DNA of 64,000 nucleotides from Sphingomonas arenae (GCF_016924655.1 NZ_JAFFJU010000002.1:744001-808000); one strand, 5' to 3'. Shown: positions 8,668 to 17,486, counted from the stretch's first letter. Notes: generated by a model not told the origin, from the sequence alone. Translations and numbers: made by a program.

Positions 8668-10005
8668 CTGAAGAAGCTGAACTTATTGGGCGTGGGCGCG
8701 TGCCTGGCGATGGCGGGAGCCATTGCGAGCATCCGCGTGGTCGATCAGCCCGCCGCCGCCGCGACTCCCAATCCTGCGGCCGCACACCTGCATCTCGCCA
8801 AGGTCGCTCCTGCCGAGCGGCGTGCCATCGACTATGCCCGCCTCGACGTCCGCCTCAAGCGGATGGTCGCCAAGCCGAACATGGTCGGAATGGCCGTCGG
8901 GGTGATCGAGAATGGCCGCATCACTTTCCTGTCGGGCTATGGCGAGACCGTCGCCGGCTCAGGCGACCCGGTCACGCCCGAGACGGTTTTCCGATGGGCT
9001 TCCGTGTCCAAGGGCGTTGCTTCGACCATGGTCGCCAAGCTCGCTGAGCAGGGCAAGGTCGACCTCAATGCCCCCATTGCCAACTATGCCCCGGGCCTGA
9101 AGCTCCCCGCAGGCGCGGAATATCGCGCAACGGTCACCGACGTGCTCAGCCACCGGCTCGGCCTCTACCGCAACGCGCTCGATAACAAGCTCGAGGAAGG
9201 ACTTCAGCCCGCGGCGCTCAGACAGGAGCTCTCGACCCTCAACCTCATCTGCCCGCCGGGCACCTGCTGGTCGTACCAGAATGTCGCTTACGACGCCTCG
9301 AGCGACATCGTCCGGCGCGCCACCCGCCAGTCCTACCAGGACGCCGTGAAGCACCAGTTGTTCGATCCGATCGGCATGACCTCCGCTTCCGTGACCCGAG
9401 AAGGCCTGGTCAGCGCACGCAGCTGGGCCCGGCCGCACAGCGTCGGCCGCCGTCCGCTCGAGGTACTCGAGCCCTACTATCTCGTGCCGGCCGCCGGCGG
9501 CGTGAACAGCAACATCAAGGACATGGCGCTGTGGATGATCGCCCAGGCCGGCGGAATGCCGGACGTGCTGAGCCCGCGCCTGCTCCAGACCATCCATGCT
9601 CCGCTGGTGAAGACGCCCGGCGAACGTGGACGGATGCGCAAGTTCCTGGAGCGGCTGGGCGACGCCTATTACGGTCTGGGCTGGCGGCAATATGACTATG
9701 CCGGGCACACGATCGTGGGCCATCGCGGCGGCGTGAACGGCTACCGTTCGCTCATCCTGTTCGACCCTGCGAAGAAGAGCGGCGTGGTCGCGCTTTGGAA
9801 TAGCAACACCAGCCAGCCGGGCGGGCTGGAGTTCGAGGTCATGGACATGATCTACGGCCTCCCCTTCCGCGATTGGATGGAGCTGGACAGCAAGCCCGGC
9901 GCCCCGCGGGCAGTGCCGGTGGAGCCGGACGAGGCCGCCGAACCCGAAACACAGACCATTGCGTCGGCCAACGGCGGCGGGTCGGCGGGTCGCGGCGCTC
10001 GCTAG
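8668..10005 (+). CDS. Serine hydrolase of the beta-lactamase (class C)/D-alanyl-peptidase fold, apparent CTG start
   Basis: 445 residues if translation begins at CTG 8668. The active-site motifs are SVSK (112-115), YQN (203-205) and a late HRG in GHRGGVNG, as in class C beta-lactamases, esterases and DD-peptidases. The CTG start gives a signal sequence beginning MKKLNLLGVGAC, which can be read as a lipobox ending at Cys12. GGAGGAG lies 7 bases before this CTG. The only other nearby start, TTG at 8686, is 25 bases from that site and would lose the positive N-terminus. Substrate unknown. The end overlaps a convergent L,D-transpeptidase gene by 4 bases. Confidence 0.82.
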   Translation: MKKLNLLGVGACLAMAGAIASIRVVDQPAAAATPNPAAAHLHLAKVAPAERRAIDYARLDVRLKRMVAKPNMVGMAVGVIENGRITFLSGYGETVAGSGDPVTPETVFRWASVSKGVASTMVAKLAEQGKVDLNAPIANYAPGLKLPAGAEYRATVTDVLSHRLGLYRNALDNKLEEGLQPAALRQELSTLNLICPPGTCWSYQNVAYDASSDIVRRATRQSYQDAVKHQLFDPIGMTSASVTREGLVSARSWARPHSVGRRPLEVLEPYYLVPAAGGVNSNIKDMALWMIAQAGGMPDVLSPRLLQTIHAPLVKTPGERGRMRKFLERLGDAYYGLGWRQYDYAGHTIVGHRGGVNGYRSLILFDPAKKSGVVALWNSNTSQPGGLEFEVMDMIYGLPFRDWMELDSKPGAPRAVPVEPDEAAEPETQTIASANGGGSAGRGAR

Positions 10006-10553
10006 GCGCCGATCAGGACGGGCGTTCCCACCCGGGTCACGCCATAGAGCTTCTGCGCGAACTGCTTGGGCAGACGCACGCAGCCATGGCTCGCCGGTTC
10101 ACCCGGATTGTGGCCTGCGTGAAGCGCGATCCCATATTGGTCCAGCCGCTGCATGAACGGCATCGGCGCATCGTCATACTTTCGGCTGCGGTGAAACACC
10201 TTCTTCTCCTGGATTGGGAAGATGCCGGTGGGGGTATCCTTGCCCGGCTTGCCGCTGGAGATGGTGGACACAGCCACCAGCTCGTCACCCCGATAAAGGT
10301 AGGCCAACTGATCGAACAGGCTGATGACCACGCGCGGCTCGCCGGAGGTCGGCGCGTCCTTGCGCCATAGATACTGGTTGGGCTTGAGCGCCTTCTCACC
10401 GAAGATGGCGATCATGTCGGCCCGGGCGATGTCGGCTGCCGACGCGGCCTCCATCTTCGCTTCGGGGGTCTCGATCGTACTGGCGGCAACGGCGGCCGGA
10501 AGGCCGAGGGCGAGCGTCGCCGATGCCGCCAGCGCGAAGGCTAGCTTCTTCAT
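10002..10553 (-). CDS. L,D-transpeptidase (YkuD family), secreted
   Basis: 183 residues. A signal peptide (MKKLAFALAASATLALG, cleaved near AVAAS) precedes a YkuD domain with the catalytic motif SHGCVRLP; the nucleophile is Cys158 and His156 is beside it. Such enzymes make 3-3 peptidoglycan cross-links or attach proteins to the wall in the periplasm. A closely similar second copy lies at 26313-26894. It is convergent with the serine hydrolase gene. Confidence 0.9.
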   Translation of the reverse strand: MKKLAFALAASATLALGLPAAVAASTIETPEAKMEAASAADIARADMIAIFGEKALKPNQYLWRKDAPTSGEPRVVISLFDQLAYLYRGDELVAVSTISSGKPGKDTPTGIFPIQEKKVFHRSRKYDDAPMPFMQRLDQYGIALHAGHNPGEPASHGCVRLPKQFAQKLYGVTRVGTPVLIGA

Positions 10554-10641
10554 TTTCGCGACTCATTTTCTATTGACTAGTTGGACAAATTAACGGCCGG
10601 CCCCACGGCCCGGTTCCAACATGAGTCGCGAGCGGAACGGT

Positions 10642-10884
10642 TCAGGCGTGCGCAACCAGGAACTTGGCAAGGTCGTCCGATCCGCCGATCAGCGTCCCGT
10701 CGACCCAGATCAGCGGCGTGGTCGAGACCCCATGCTCGGCCTTGAACGCCTCCACTTCCTCGCGGCTGGACAGAATATGCTCCTCCACCTCGAAGTTCGC
10801 CTCTTCGAGCATTTGCTTCGCCCGGCGACCGTACGGGCATTCGTGGTCCGGCAGGATCATGCGGTAGAGGACGGCGCTGGGCAT
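10642..10884 (-). CDS. Glutaredoxin-like protein with CPYG active site
   Basis: 80 residues, a single thioredoxin-fold glutaredoxin. The active site is ECPYGRRAK, so the second catalytic Cys of the usual CPYC is Gly, leaving a monothiol centre. The cis-Pro loop STTPLIWVDG and the GSDDL glutathione-binding motif are present. It should handle glutathione mixed disulfides rather than dithiol reduction, or carry Fe-S clusters. ATG at 10884 has AAGGAG seven bases upstream, which decides the start over ATG 10908. Confidence 0.85.
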   Translation of the reverse strand: MPSAVLYRMILPDHECPYGRRAKQMLEEANFEVEEHILSSREEVEAFKAEHGVSTTPLIWVDGTLIGGSDDLAKFLVAHA

Positions 10885-10949
10885 GGTAAGGCTCCTTCTG
10901 ACAGTCACGCTTTGAGCGCTTGCGTGAAGCTAGGGTTCCGGGAGGGCGA

Positions 10950-12092
10950 ATGAAGAGGTTTCATCGAACGGGTGCCCTGCTGGCCACGTTGCTGGCGTGT
11001 GGCGGAGCAGCGCAGACGCCAGCATCTCCGCCCTGCCCAGGCCCGACCGCAGCCGGCACTCCGCTTGCCCAGCTCGGCGCCAGGGGGCCGCAACTGCTGC
11101 TCGATGCCAACTTCCCCGATCCGTTCGTCGCGCAGTTCGGCAAGACCTTTCACGCTTATGCCACGGGCAACCAGGTCGGCGGCGCCCAGCGCAACGTCCA
11201 GCATATCGCCTCCACCGACCTCACTCGCTGGAGCGAGGCTGGCGAGGCCTTCCCCGCAGCCAACTTGCCGGCATGGGTCGACAGGCAGCATCCACAGGTC
11301 TGGGCGCCTGAAGTGATGAAGGTCGGACCCCGCTACGTGCTCTACTACAATGCCCGCCATGCCACGCTGACCCGGACAGAAGCCCCACCCGGCGGCCCGC
11401 AAGTCATGAAGCGCCACTGCGTCGGCGCCGCGGTCGCGGACCGCGCGGAGGGACCCTTCGTCGGCATCGACACGCCGCTTGTCTGCAGCGAGTTTCCGAA
11501 CGGGGTCATCGACGCGTCCGTGTTCCGCGAGGGCGACCAGTTCACACTCACCTTCAAGGATGACAGCAACTGCTGCGCGGAAGGCTCCGCCATTTATGCG
11601 CAGGGCCTCAGCGCCGATGGCCTTGCCGCTGTGGGACCCGCCACCCGGCTGATCGCCAACAACGACTCGCCCGGCAAGGAAGACGATTGGGAGTGGCGGG
11701 TGGTGGAAGCGCCCACGGTGGCGCAGCGCCACGGAGCGACTTGGCTGTTCTACTCGGCCAACTTCTTCGGCAACAAGAATTACGCGGTCGCCTATCTCAA
11801 GTGCGCGAGCCCGCGTGGCCCTTGCGTTGATCGCACCGACAACCCGATCCTGTGGTCACACCGCGAAACCAAGCTGATCGGCCCTGGCCATCAGTCGATC
11901 CTCCCTGTCGCTGGCCGCGACCTCCTCTTCTTCCATGGCTGGAACGCCGACCCGGACGGGCGCGAGCAGCCGGGCGTTCACAAGCGCTGCCTCTACGTCG
12001 GCCGGCTCGAATGGCGGCCGATCGCCGGCATGCTCCGCGCGCGGGTCGCCGGCGGCAAGCCCTCGCGCGGGGACGGCGCCGACGTGCCCTGA
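10950..12092 (+). CDS. Glycoside hydrolase family 43-like lipoprotein
   Basis: 380 residues. A signal sequence ends in the lipobox LLAC (Cys17). Blade motifs of the five-bladed GH43/GH32 clan follow: FPDPF at 55-59, WAPEV at 118-122, GVIDAS with Asp188, and VVEAPT with Glu253 as the likely general acid. It is probably an extracytoplasmic arabinosidase or xylosidase-type enzyme; no transporter or other sugar gene is next to it. Several Cys residues suggest disulfides. GGAGGG sits just before the ATG. Confidence 0.8.
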   Translation: MKRFHRTGALLATLLACGGAAQTPASPPCPGPTAAGTPLAQLGARGPQLLLDANFPDPFVAQFGKTFHAYATGNQVGGAQRNVQHIASTDLTRWSEAGEAFPAANLPAWVDRQHPQVWAPEVMKVGPRYVLYYNARHATLTRTEAPPGGPQVMKRHCVGAAVADRAEGPFVGIDTPLVCSEFPNGVIDASVFREGDQFTLTFKDDSNCCAEGSAIYAQGLSADGLAAVGPATRLIANNDSPGKEDDWEWRVVEAPTVAQRHGATWLFYSANFFGNKNYAVAYLKCASPRGPCVDRTDNPILWSHRETKLIGPGHQSILPVAGRDLLFFHGWNADPDGREQPGVHKRCLYVGRLEWRPIAGMLRARVAGGKPSRGDGADVP

Positions 12093-12105
12093 CGCTTTCG
12101 GCGGC

Positions 12106-12131
12106 GGAACAATCGGGCGGCACTTTGCGCT
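12106..12131 (+). promoter_or_regulatory. Possible EcfG-type stress promoter before the hemerythrin gene
   Basis: GGAAC at 12106-12110 is followed after 17 bases by CGCT at 12128-12131. The alphaproteobacterial EcfG consensus is GGAAC-N16/17-CGTT, so the -35 is exact and the -10 differs at one base. It lies 23 bases upstream of the hemerythrin ATG. Confidence 0.4.
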
Positions 12132-12154
12132 TTGTGCCGCAAAGGAGAGCGCCA

Positions 12155-12667
12155 ATGTCCGACAAGACTGCACCCGATGCCGTGACCCTGCTCAAGGAAG
12201 ATCACCGCCGCGTCGAGGAGCTGTTCAAGGAGTTCCAGAAGGCCAAGGGCGACGGCGCGAAGAAGCGCATCGCCGAGAAGATCTGCGCCGAGCTGATCGT
12301 CCACACCGAACTGGAAGAGAAGATCTTCTACCCCGCCTGCGAGGGCAAGGTGAAGGAGGACGACCTTCAGGAGGCCTACGTCGAGCATGACAGCGCCAAG
12401 GTGCTGGTCGCCGAGATCGCGAATGGCGGCCCGGACGACGACTTCTACGAGGCCAAGGTCAAGGTCCTGCAGGAGGAGATCGAGCATCACGTCAAGGAAG
12501 AGGAAGGTTGGCTGAACGGCATCTTCTCCCAGGCCAGGCGCCACGGCGTGGACATGGATGCGCTCGGCCTGGAGCTCGCCGAGCGGCAGAAGCAGCTGTT
12601 CGCCCAGATCAAGGAGAAGGGCCTGCCCAAGGTGAAGCTTTCCACCATGGAAACCGCCAGGGTCTAA
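12155..12667 (+). CDS. Hemerythrin HHE domain protein
   Basis: 170 residues. His17 (EDHRRVEELF), His50 and Glu54 (VHTELEEKIFYP), a later EHD, and EHHVKEEE form the two HHE half-sites expected to bind a di-iron centre. The family senses or stores oxygen/NO or protects against iron and nitrosative stress in the cytosol. Charged Lys/Glu content is high. AAAGGAG precedes the ATG. A possible EcfG-type promoter upstream fits a stress role. Confidence 0.88.
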   Translation: MSDKTAPDAVTLLKEDHRRVEELFKEFQKAKGDGAKKRIAEKICAELIVHTELEEKIFYPACEGKVKEDDLQEAYVEHDSAKVLVAEIANGGPDDDFYEAKVKVLQEEIEHHVKEEEGWLNGIFSQARRHGVDMDALGLELAERQKQLFAQIKEKGLPKVKLSTMETARV

Positions 12668-12708
12668 ACGGCCTGTTCCCCGCGCCCGGTTGCGAGTAGG
12701 GGCCGAGC

Positions 12709-14370
12709 ATGCCCCATGATCATCTCCCCTCTGCGCTGTCGCAGGCCCTTGCCGCGCGCGGTTACGACACGCTCACCGAAGTCCAGACCAGGGCTTCCGC
12801 GCCGGAGGCTACCGGCCGCGACCTGATCGTCTCCGCTCGGACCGGCTCGGGCAAGACCGTCGCCTTCGGCCTCGCCATGGCCGGCGAGCTGCTCGAGGAC
12901 GACAAACTGCCCTTCGCCCGCACTCCGTTCGGCCTCGTCATCGCGCCGACCCGGGAACTTGCCCTCCAGGTCTCTACCGAGCTGGAATGGCTCTATGCCG
13001 AGGCGGGCGGCCGGATCGTCACCTGCGTCGGCGGAATGGACCCGATCAAGGAACGGCGCGCCCTGCACGGCGGCGCGCACATCGTCGTCGGCACGCCCGG
13101 TCGCCTGCGCGACCATCTCGAACGCGGCGCCCTTGACCTCTCGACCCTCCGCGTGGCCGTTTTGGACGAGGCGGACGAGATGCTCGACATGGGCTTCCGC
13201 GAGGAACTCGAGGAAATCCTCGACGCCACCCCGGACGAACGCCGCACCCTGCTGTTCTCGGCGACCATGCCGCGACCCATCGTGGCGCTCGCAAAACGTT
13301 ACCAGAAGGATGCGCTGCGGATCGAAACGCTCGGCAGCGAGCCCGGGCACGGCGACATCGCTTACCAGGCCGTCGCGGTCAGCCCGACCGATATCGAGCA
13401 TGCCGTTGTCAATCTCCTCCGCTTCCACGAGGCAGAGACGGCAATCCTGTTCTGCGCCACCCGGGAAGCCGTGCGCCGGCTCCACGGCAGCCTGTCGGAA
13501 CGCGGTTTCGAAGCCGTAGCGCTGTCGGGCGAGCACAGCCAGTCCGACCGTAACCGCGCCCTCCAGGCCCTGCGCGACGGTCGTGCCCGGGTGCTGGTCG
13601 CCACCGACGTCGCCGCCCGCGGCATCGACCTGCCTTCCGTCACGCTCGTCATCCACGTCGAGCTTCCCCGCGATGCCGAAGCCCTGCAGCACCGCTCCGG
13701 CCGCACCGGCCGCGCGGGCCGGAAGGGCACCGCCATCCTCATCGTCCCCAACATGCGGCGGCGGCGCGTGGACTCCATGCTGCGCGGCGCCCGCATTCCC
13801 GTCGAGTGGATCGACGCGCCGACCCCCGAGGACATCCGCAGCCGAGATCGGGAGCGCCTGCTGGAGCGGCTGCGCGCACCCGTTGAGGCGGACGAGGACG
13901 ATCAGGCTCTTGCCGCCCAGCTTCTTGCCGAGCTCGGGCCGGGCGGCGTCGCCGCGGCCCTGGTCAAGACGCTGAGCTCGGACCTCCCCGCGCCCGAGGA
14001 CATCATCGGCGCTGGCGACAGGCCGGACGAGTCGGGCCCTCGTGCCGGCTTCGAAGGCTCTAGCTGGTTCAAGATCAACGCCGGCCGCAAGCACGGCGCC
14101 GACCCGCGCTGGCTGCTTCCGCTGATCTGCCGCATCGGCCACGTCAGCCGGAACGACATCGGCGCGATCCGCATGGCCGCGATGGAAAGCTATTTCGAAG
14201 TGTCGCAGCGGGCGGTCCAGAACTTCGTCCGCGCCCTCCGCAAGAGCTCCGCGACGATGGCGCAGGACGGCATCCTGGTGGAACCCTCCACCTCGCCCGC
14301 CGAGCACATCGCCGCCGGCGGGGGCCCGCCGAAGCCGCGCCGCAAGTTCGGGCCGCGCGCTCGCCGGTAA
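12709..14370 (+). CDS. DEAD-box RNA helicase, DbpA-like
   Basis: 553 residues. The helicase motifs appear in order: ARTGSGKT (I), PTRELA (Ia), DEAD within VLDEADEMLD (II), SATMP (III) and HRSGRTGRAGRKG (VI). The C-terminal region (about 440-525) resembles the DbpA RNA-binding domain, which targets 23S rRNA helix 92. The tail is Pro/Arg-rich. It probably acts in large-subunit assembly. The long open frame on the opposite strand is a codon-bias shadow. Confidence 0.9.
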   Translation: MPHDHLPSALSQALAARGYDTLTEVQTRASAPEATGRDLIVSARTGSGKTVAFGLAMAGELLEDDKLPFARTPFGLVIAPTRELALQVSTELEWLYAEAGGRIVTCVGGMDPIKERRALHGGAHIVVGTPGRLRDHLERGALDLSTLRVAVLDEADEMLDMGFREELEEILDATPDERRTLLFSATMPRPIVALAKRYQKDALRIETLGSEPGHGDIAYQAVAVSPTDIEHAVVNLLRFHEAETAILFCATREAVRRLHGSLSERGFEAVALSGEHSQSDRNRALQALRDGRARVLVATDVAARGIDLPSVTLVIHVELPRDAEALQHRSGRTGRAGRKGTAILIVPNMRRRRVDSMLRGARIPVEWIDAPTPEDIRSRDRERLLERLRAPVEADEDDQALAAQLLAELGPGGVAAALVKTLSSDLPAPEDIIGAGDRPDESGPRAGFEGSSWFKINAGRKHGADPRWLLPLICRIGHVSRNDIGAIRMAAMESYFEVSQRAVQNFVRALRKSSATMAQDGILVEPSTSPAEHIAAGGGPPKPRRKFGPRARR

Positions 14371-14524
14371 GCTTTGGCTTAACCCTCTGCACGCTTCGTC
14401 ACCTGCCTCAGCTCGACTCACCGATAACCAGCGGCCCAGCTGTTTACCTAAACGAACCGTTGCGACGGGTTCAGCTTTGCCCCGCCACAAGGCCGATCAA
14501 CCCGCGAGTAACAGGAGAAGAACA

Positions 14525-14839
14525 ATGCGGAAGATGATGCTGGCGCTGGCCGCCACCTCCATGACCGTCCCGGCGGCAACCATCGCGTTCCCGCAGACGG
14601 CCGAGGCCCACCAGGCGCGCTACTACAGCGGCAAGACGTGGCGCGACAACCGCGGCCGCCTGCGCTGCAAGCGTCCGAATGGCACCACCGGCCTGATCGT
14701 CGGCGCGGCCGGCGGTGCGCTGGTCGGCCGGGCGATCGACACCCGCGGTGAGCGTGCCACCGGCACGATCCTCGGCGCGGCCGCCGGCGCCCTGCTCGGC
14801 CGCCACGTCGACCGCAACCGCCGAGTCCGCTGCCGCTAA
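14525..14839 (+). CDS. Secreted glycine-zipper (2TM) small protein
   Basis: 104 residues. A signal peptide ends near AEA-H (residue 28). A basic segment (NRGRLRCKRPNG) and a glycine-zipper pair follow: GLIVGAAGGALVGRAID and GTILGAAAGALLGRHVD. The last residues are NRRVRCR. Proteins of this type (Rick_17kDa/glycine-zipper families) insert into the outer membrane or periplasmic face. AGGAGAAG precedes the ATG. A strong terminator follows at 14901. Confidence 0.75.
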   Translation: MRKMMLALAATSMTVPAATIAFPQTAEAHQARYYSGKTWRDNRGRLRCKRPNGTTGLIVGAAGGALVGRAIDTRGERATGTILGAAAGALLGRHVDRNRRVRCR

Positions 14840-14847
14840 CGTCATGA

Positions 14848-14900
14848 GCCTCCCCTGCCTTTGCAGGGGAGGGGAACCACCCGCTAGGGTGGTGGAGGGG
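14848..14900 (+). repeat. Palindromic intergenic repeat (GC-rich, two stems)
   Basis: CCTCCCCTGC and GCAGGGGAGG form one hairpin, and CCACC-CGCTA-GGGTGG forms a second, ending in GGAGGGG. The arrangement resembles the element at 17357-17420, so this is probably one repeat family in this genome. It sits between a small gene and its terminator. Confidence 0.6.
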
Positions 14901-14932
14901 CCGCCGGCCGAGAGGCCGGCGGTTTCCTTTTG
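14901..14932 (+). terminator. Rho-independent terminator after the glycine-zipper gene
   Basis: A nine-base perfect stem CCGCCGGCC/GGCCGGCGG with loop GAGA is followed by TTTCCTTTT. Confidence 0.8.
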
Positions 14933-14958
14933 CTCTCGCCCGCCGCTGCGTCACTGTA

Positions 14959-14987
14959 TTGACATGGCAACACACTAGGCATAGCAT
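14959..14987 (+). promoter_or_regulatory. Sigma70-type promoter for the 15012 membrane-protein gene
   Basis: TTGACA at 14959-14964, a 17-base spacer and TAGCAT at 14982-14987. The -35 is a perfect consensus. The predicted start near 14994 leaves a short leader containing AGGGAGG before the ATG. Confidence 0.65.
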
Positions 14988-15011
14988 CCCTCCAACAGGG
15001 AGGAATGTGCC

Positions 15012-16100
15012 ATGTACAGCCAGAACGACCTAGACGAGGCGGTCGCCGCGGGTGCGATCAGCGCCGATGCCGCCGCCGCGCTCCGCGCTCATGTCGACCG
15101 TCTCCGGACCAGTCCCGCGATCGATGAAGAACAGTTCCGGCTGATCACCGGCTTCAACGACATCTTCGTCTCCATTGCCGCCGCCATCCTGCTGTTCGCC
15201 GTCGGCTTCATCGGCCAGCAGATCGGTCCGCAGATCGAGCCGGGCGGCCCCTCGCCTACCATCGGCCTGTTCATCGCCGTGACCGCCTGGGGCCTTTCCG
15301 AATTCTTCACCCGCAAGCGCCGCATGGCGTTGCCCTCGATCCTGCTCCTGCTCGCGTTCGCGGGCGGAGTGCTCGCGGCGGTCGGCTTCACCCTCGCGCT
15401 GTTCATCAATCCGGAGTCCTTCTCCGACCAGCAAGAAGTCGTCGTCGCCGGGTTGATGGGGGCCACCGCCGCGGCGGTCACCGCCGTTGCGACCTGGTTC
15501 CACTGGAGGCGCTTCCGCGTTCCGATCACCGTCGCTGCCGGCACTGCCGCGGCTGTCGGGATCTGCGCGGGCATCCTGCTGGCGGTGATCGGCGACCGGC
15601 CGAACACCGAACAGATCATGCTCGGCTTCCTGCTCCTGCTTGGCGTGGGCGTGTTCCTGTTCGCCATGCGGTGGGACGCCTCCGATCCCAAGCGCATCAC
15701 CCGCCGCTCGGATGTCGCCTTCTGGCTCCACCTGCTTGCCGCGCCGATGATCGTGCATCCGGTCTTCACCCTGCTCGGCCTCAACGACGGCCAGGCCACC
15801 GTCGGCGAAGCAGTGGTCGTGCTGCTGCTCTACGTCGCGCTGGCGATCACCGCCCTCGCCATCGACCGGCGCGCGCTGCTGGTCTCCGCGCTGGCCTACG
15901 TGCTCTTCGCGCTCAACCGCCTGTTCGAGCAGGTCGGCGCAGTGGAGCTCAACGTAGCCCTGACCGCACTGGTGATCGGCTCGGCGCTGCTGCTGCTCTC
16001 CGCCTTCTGGCACCAGGCGCGCGCGGCGATCGTCACTCGGCTTCCCGCCGCGCTGCAAGGCCGGCTGCCGCACCTCACCGGTCAGTTCGCGACCGCGTAA
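15012..16100 (+). CDS. Polytopic membrane protein of unknown function (DUF2157-like layout)
   Basis: 362 residues. A soluble N-terminus of about 50 residues (DLDEAVAAGAISADAAAALR, a helical segment like those before DUF2157 domains) is followed by about ten hydrophobic helices with short loops. There is no catalytic motif and no transporter signature. It is monocistronic with a clear sigma70-type promoter and a hairpin downstream, so it is a real, separately expressed gene. Function unknown. Confidence 0.75.
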   Translation: MYSQNDLDEAVAAGAISADAAAALRAHVDRLRTSPAIDEEQFRLITGFNDIFVSIAAAILLFAVGFIGQQIGPQIEPGGPSPTIGLFIAVTAWGLSEFFTRKRRMALPSILLLLAFAGGVLAAVGFTLALFINPESFSDQQEVVVAGLMGATAAAVTAVATWFHWRRFRVPITVAAGTAAAVGICAGILLAVIGDRPNTEQIMLGFLLLLGVGVFLFAMRWDASDPKRITRRSDVAFWLHLLAAPMIVHPVFTLLGLNDGQATVGEAVVVLLLYVALAITALAIDRRALLVSALAYVLFALNRLFEQVGAVELNVALTALVIGSALLLLSAFWHQARAAIVTRLPAALQGRLPHLTGQFATA

Positions 16101-16110
16101 ATCCTTGCAA

Positions 16111-16142
16111 GGCGGCGCCTCTTCGGGTAGGGGCGCCGCCTT
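16111..16142 (+). terminator. GC hairpin terminator upstream of rplK
   Basis: GGCGGCGCC (16111-16119) pairs with GGCGCCGCC (16132-16140). Only two T residues follow, so termination may be weak. Confidence 0.5.
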
Positions 16143-16165
16143 CCGACACATCGTTGGAAATGCCT

Positions 16166-16199
16166 GCGGGAGGCTGCCGCGCGTAGCCGTTCGTACCGC
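16166..16199 (+). promoter_or_regulatory. Candidate L1-binding mRNA leader hairpin before rplK
   Basis: An outer stem GCGG/CCGC (16166-16169 with 16196-16199), a GA bulge, and an inner stem GGCT/AGCC (72-75 with 85-88 of 16100) with a 3' internal loop GTTCGTA. This layout resembles the L1 operator that copies the 23S rRNA site and controls L11-L1 synthesis. The assignment rests on structure only. Confidence 0.35.
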
Positions 16200-16220
16200 T
16201 CAACTTGAAACGAGAGTGAC

Positions 16221-16652
16221 ATGGCCAAGAAGATTACAGGCTATATCAAGCTGCAGGTGCCGGCCGGCGCCGCCAATCCATCTCCGCCGATCGGCCCAGC
16301 CCTGGGTCAGCGCGGCGTCAACATCATGGAATTCTGCAAGGCGTTCAACGCGTCCACGCAGGACATGGAAAAGGGCATGCCAATCCCGACGGTGATCACC
16401 GTTTATGCGGATCGCTCCTTCTCCTTTGCCACCAAGACCCCGCCCGCCAGCTTTCTGATCAAGAAGGCCGCCGGCCTCAAGTCCGGTTCCAAGGAGCCGG
16501 GCAAGGTCAGCGCCGGCACCATTAAGCGTTCGCAGCTCTCGGAGATTGCGGAAGCGAAGATGAAGGACCTCAATGCCAACGACATTGAGGCCGCAACGAA
16601 GATCATCGAGGGCTCGGCGCGCGCCATGGGCCTCCAGGTTGTGGAGGGCTAA
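16221..16652 (+). CDS. rplK: 50S ribosomal protein L11
   Basis: 143 residues, full length. The N-terminal [20 protein letters not shown] is the invariant Pro-rich L11 signature, and the C-terminal rRNA-binding domain is complete. It binds 23S rRNA at the GTPase-associated centre. rplA follows after 3 bases. secE-nusG, often upstream, are not here. Confidence 0.97.
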   Translation: MAKKITGYIKLQVPAGAANPSPPIGPALGQRGVNIMEFCKAFNASTQDMEKGMPIPTVITVYADRSFSFATKTPPASFLIKKAAGLKSGSKEPGKVSAGTIKRSQLSEIAEAKMKDLNANDIEAATKIIEGSARAMGLQVVEG

Positions 16653-16655
16653 GCA

Positions 16656-17351
16656 ATGGCCAAGCTGACCAAGAAGCAGAAGGCCCAGGCGGGCCAGGTC
16701 GACCGTGAGAAGCTCTACGGCGTCGATGAGGCGATCAGCCTCGTGAAGAGCCTCGCCTCCTCCAAGTTCGACGAGACCCTCGAGGTCGCGCTGAACCTGG
16801 GCGTTGATCCGCGTCACGCCGACCAGATGGTCCGCGGCGTCGTCAACCTGCCCAAGGGCACCGGCAAGACTGTTCGCGTCGCCGTGTTCGCCAAGGGCGC
16901 GAAGGCCGAGGAAGCCACCGCGGCCGGCGCAGACGTCGTTGGCGCCGAGGACCTGATGGAGACCATCCAGGGCGGCCAGATCGACTTCGACCGCGTCATC
17001 GCCACCCCCGACATGATGGGCGTGGTCGGCCGTCTCGGTAAGGTGCTGGGTCCCAAGGGCCTGATGCCGAACCCGAAGCTCGGCACGGTCACCATGGACG
17101 TGACCAAGGCCGTCACTGACGCCAAGGCCGGCCAGATCGAGTTCCGCGTCGAGAAGGCGGGAATCATCCACGCCGGCATCGGCAAGCTCTCGTTCGACGC
17201 CGCCGACCTCCGCGCCAACTACGATGCGTTCGTCGACGCGATCGTCAAGGCGAAGCCGGCCGGTGCCAAGGGCAAGTATCTCAAGAAGGCGGCCATCAGC
17301 TCGACCATGGGTCCGGGCGTGAAGGTCGCCGTCGAGGAAGGCGCGGCTTAA
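16656..17351 (+). CDS. rplA: 50S ribosomal protein L1
   Basis: 231 residues. [17 protein letters not shown] is the L1 signature. It forms the L1 stalk and in many bacteria represses its own rplKA mRNA. A repeat and a terminator follow, so rplJ-rplL are not part of this transcript, unlike in E. coli. Confidence 0.97.
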   Translation: MAKLTKKQKAQAGQVDREKLYGVDEAISLVKSLASSKFDETLEVALNLGVDPRHADQMVRGVVNLPKGTGKTVRVAVFAKGAKAEEATAAGADVVGAEDLMETIQGGQIDFDRVIATPDMMGVVGRLGKVLGPKGLMPNPKLGTVTMDVTKAVTDAKAGQIEFRVEKAGIIHAGIGKLSFDAADLRANYDAFVDAIVKAKPAGAKGKYLKKAAISSTMGPGVKVAVEEGAA

Positions 17352-17356
17352 CAACA

Positions 17357-17420
17357 CCCCTCTCCCGCTCGCGGGAGAGGGAGGGGCCCGCCGCGCAGCG
17401 GTGGGAGGGTGAGGGGCCGG
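17357..17420 (+). repeat. Palindromic intergenic repeat after rplA
   Basis: CCTCTCCCGC/GCGGGAGAGG forms a 10-bp stem with a 2-base loop, followed by CCGCC-GCGCA-GCGGTGGGAGGGTGAGGGG. It is of the same style as the element at 14848-14900. Confidence 0.6.
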
Positions 17421-17444
17421 GGCAGCAATGCTCCGGCCCTTTTT
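17413..17444 (+). terminator. Terminator of the rplK-rplA operon
   Basis: GGGGCCGG(GGCA)/(TGCT)CCGGCCC stem with a short loop, followed by TTTTT at 17440-17444. Confidence 0.8.
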
Positions 17445-17460
17445 CGTTGCGCGTATCGGA

Positions 17461-17486
17461 CGTCCGCTTTCGACCCATTGCGGACG
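17461..17486. repeat. REP-like hairpin, copy 1 (left flank of AT-rich gene)
   Basis: CGTCCGC/GCGGACG seven-base inverted repeat with a 12-base loop. It matches the copy at 17841-17866 at 23 of 26 positions. Confidence 0.7.

Noticed and set aside
12664-14490. A 608-codon open frame on the minus strand opposite the DEAD-box helicase.
   Set aside because: The plus-strand helicase has all its motifs. The antisense frame has no recognisable domain and is a GC-bias shadow.
16200-17357. A 385-codon minus-strand open frame opposite rplK-rplA.
   Set aside because: rplK and rplA are certain and the antisense reading has no domain.
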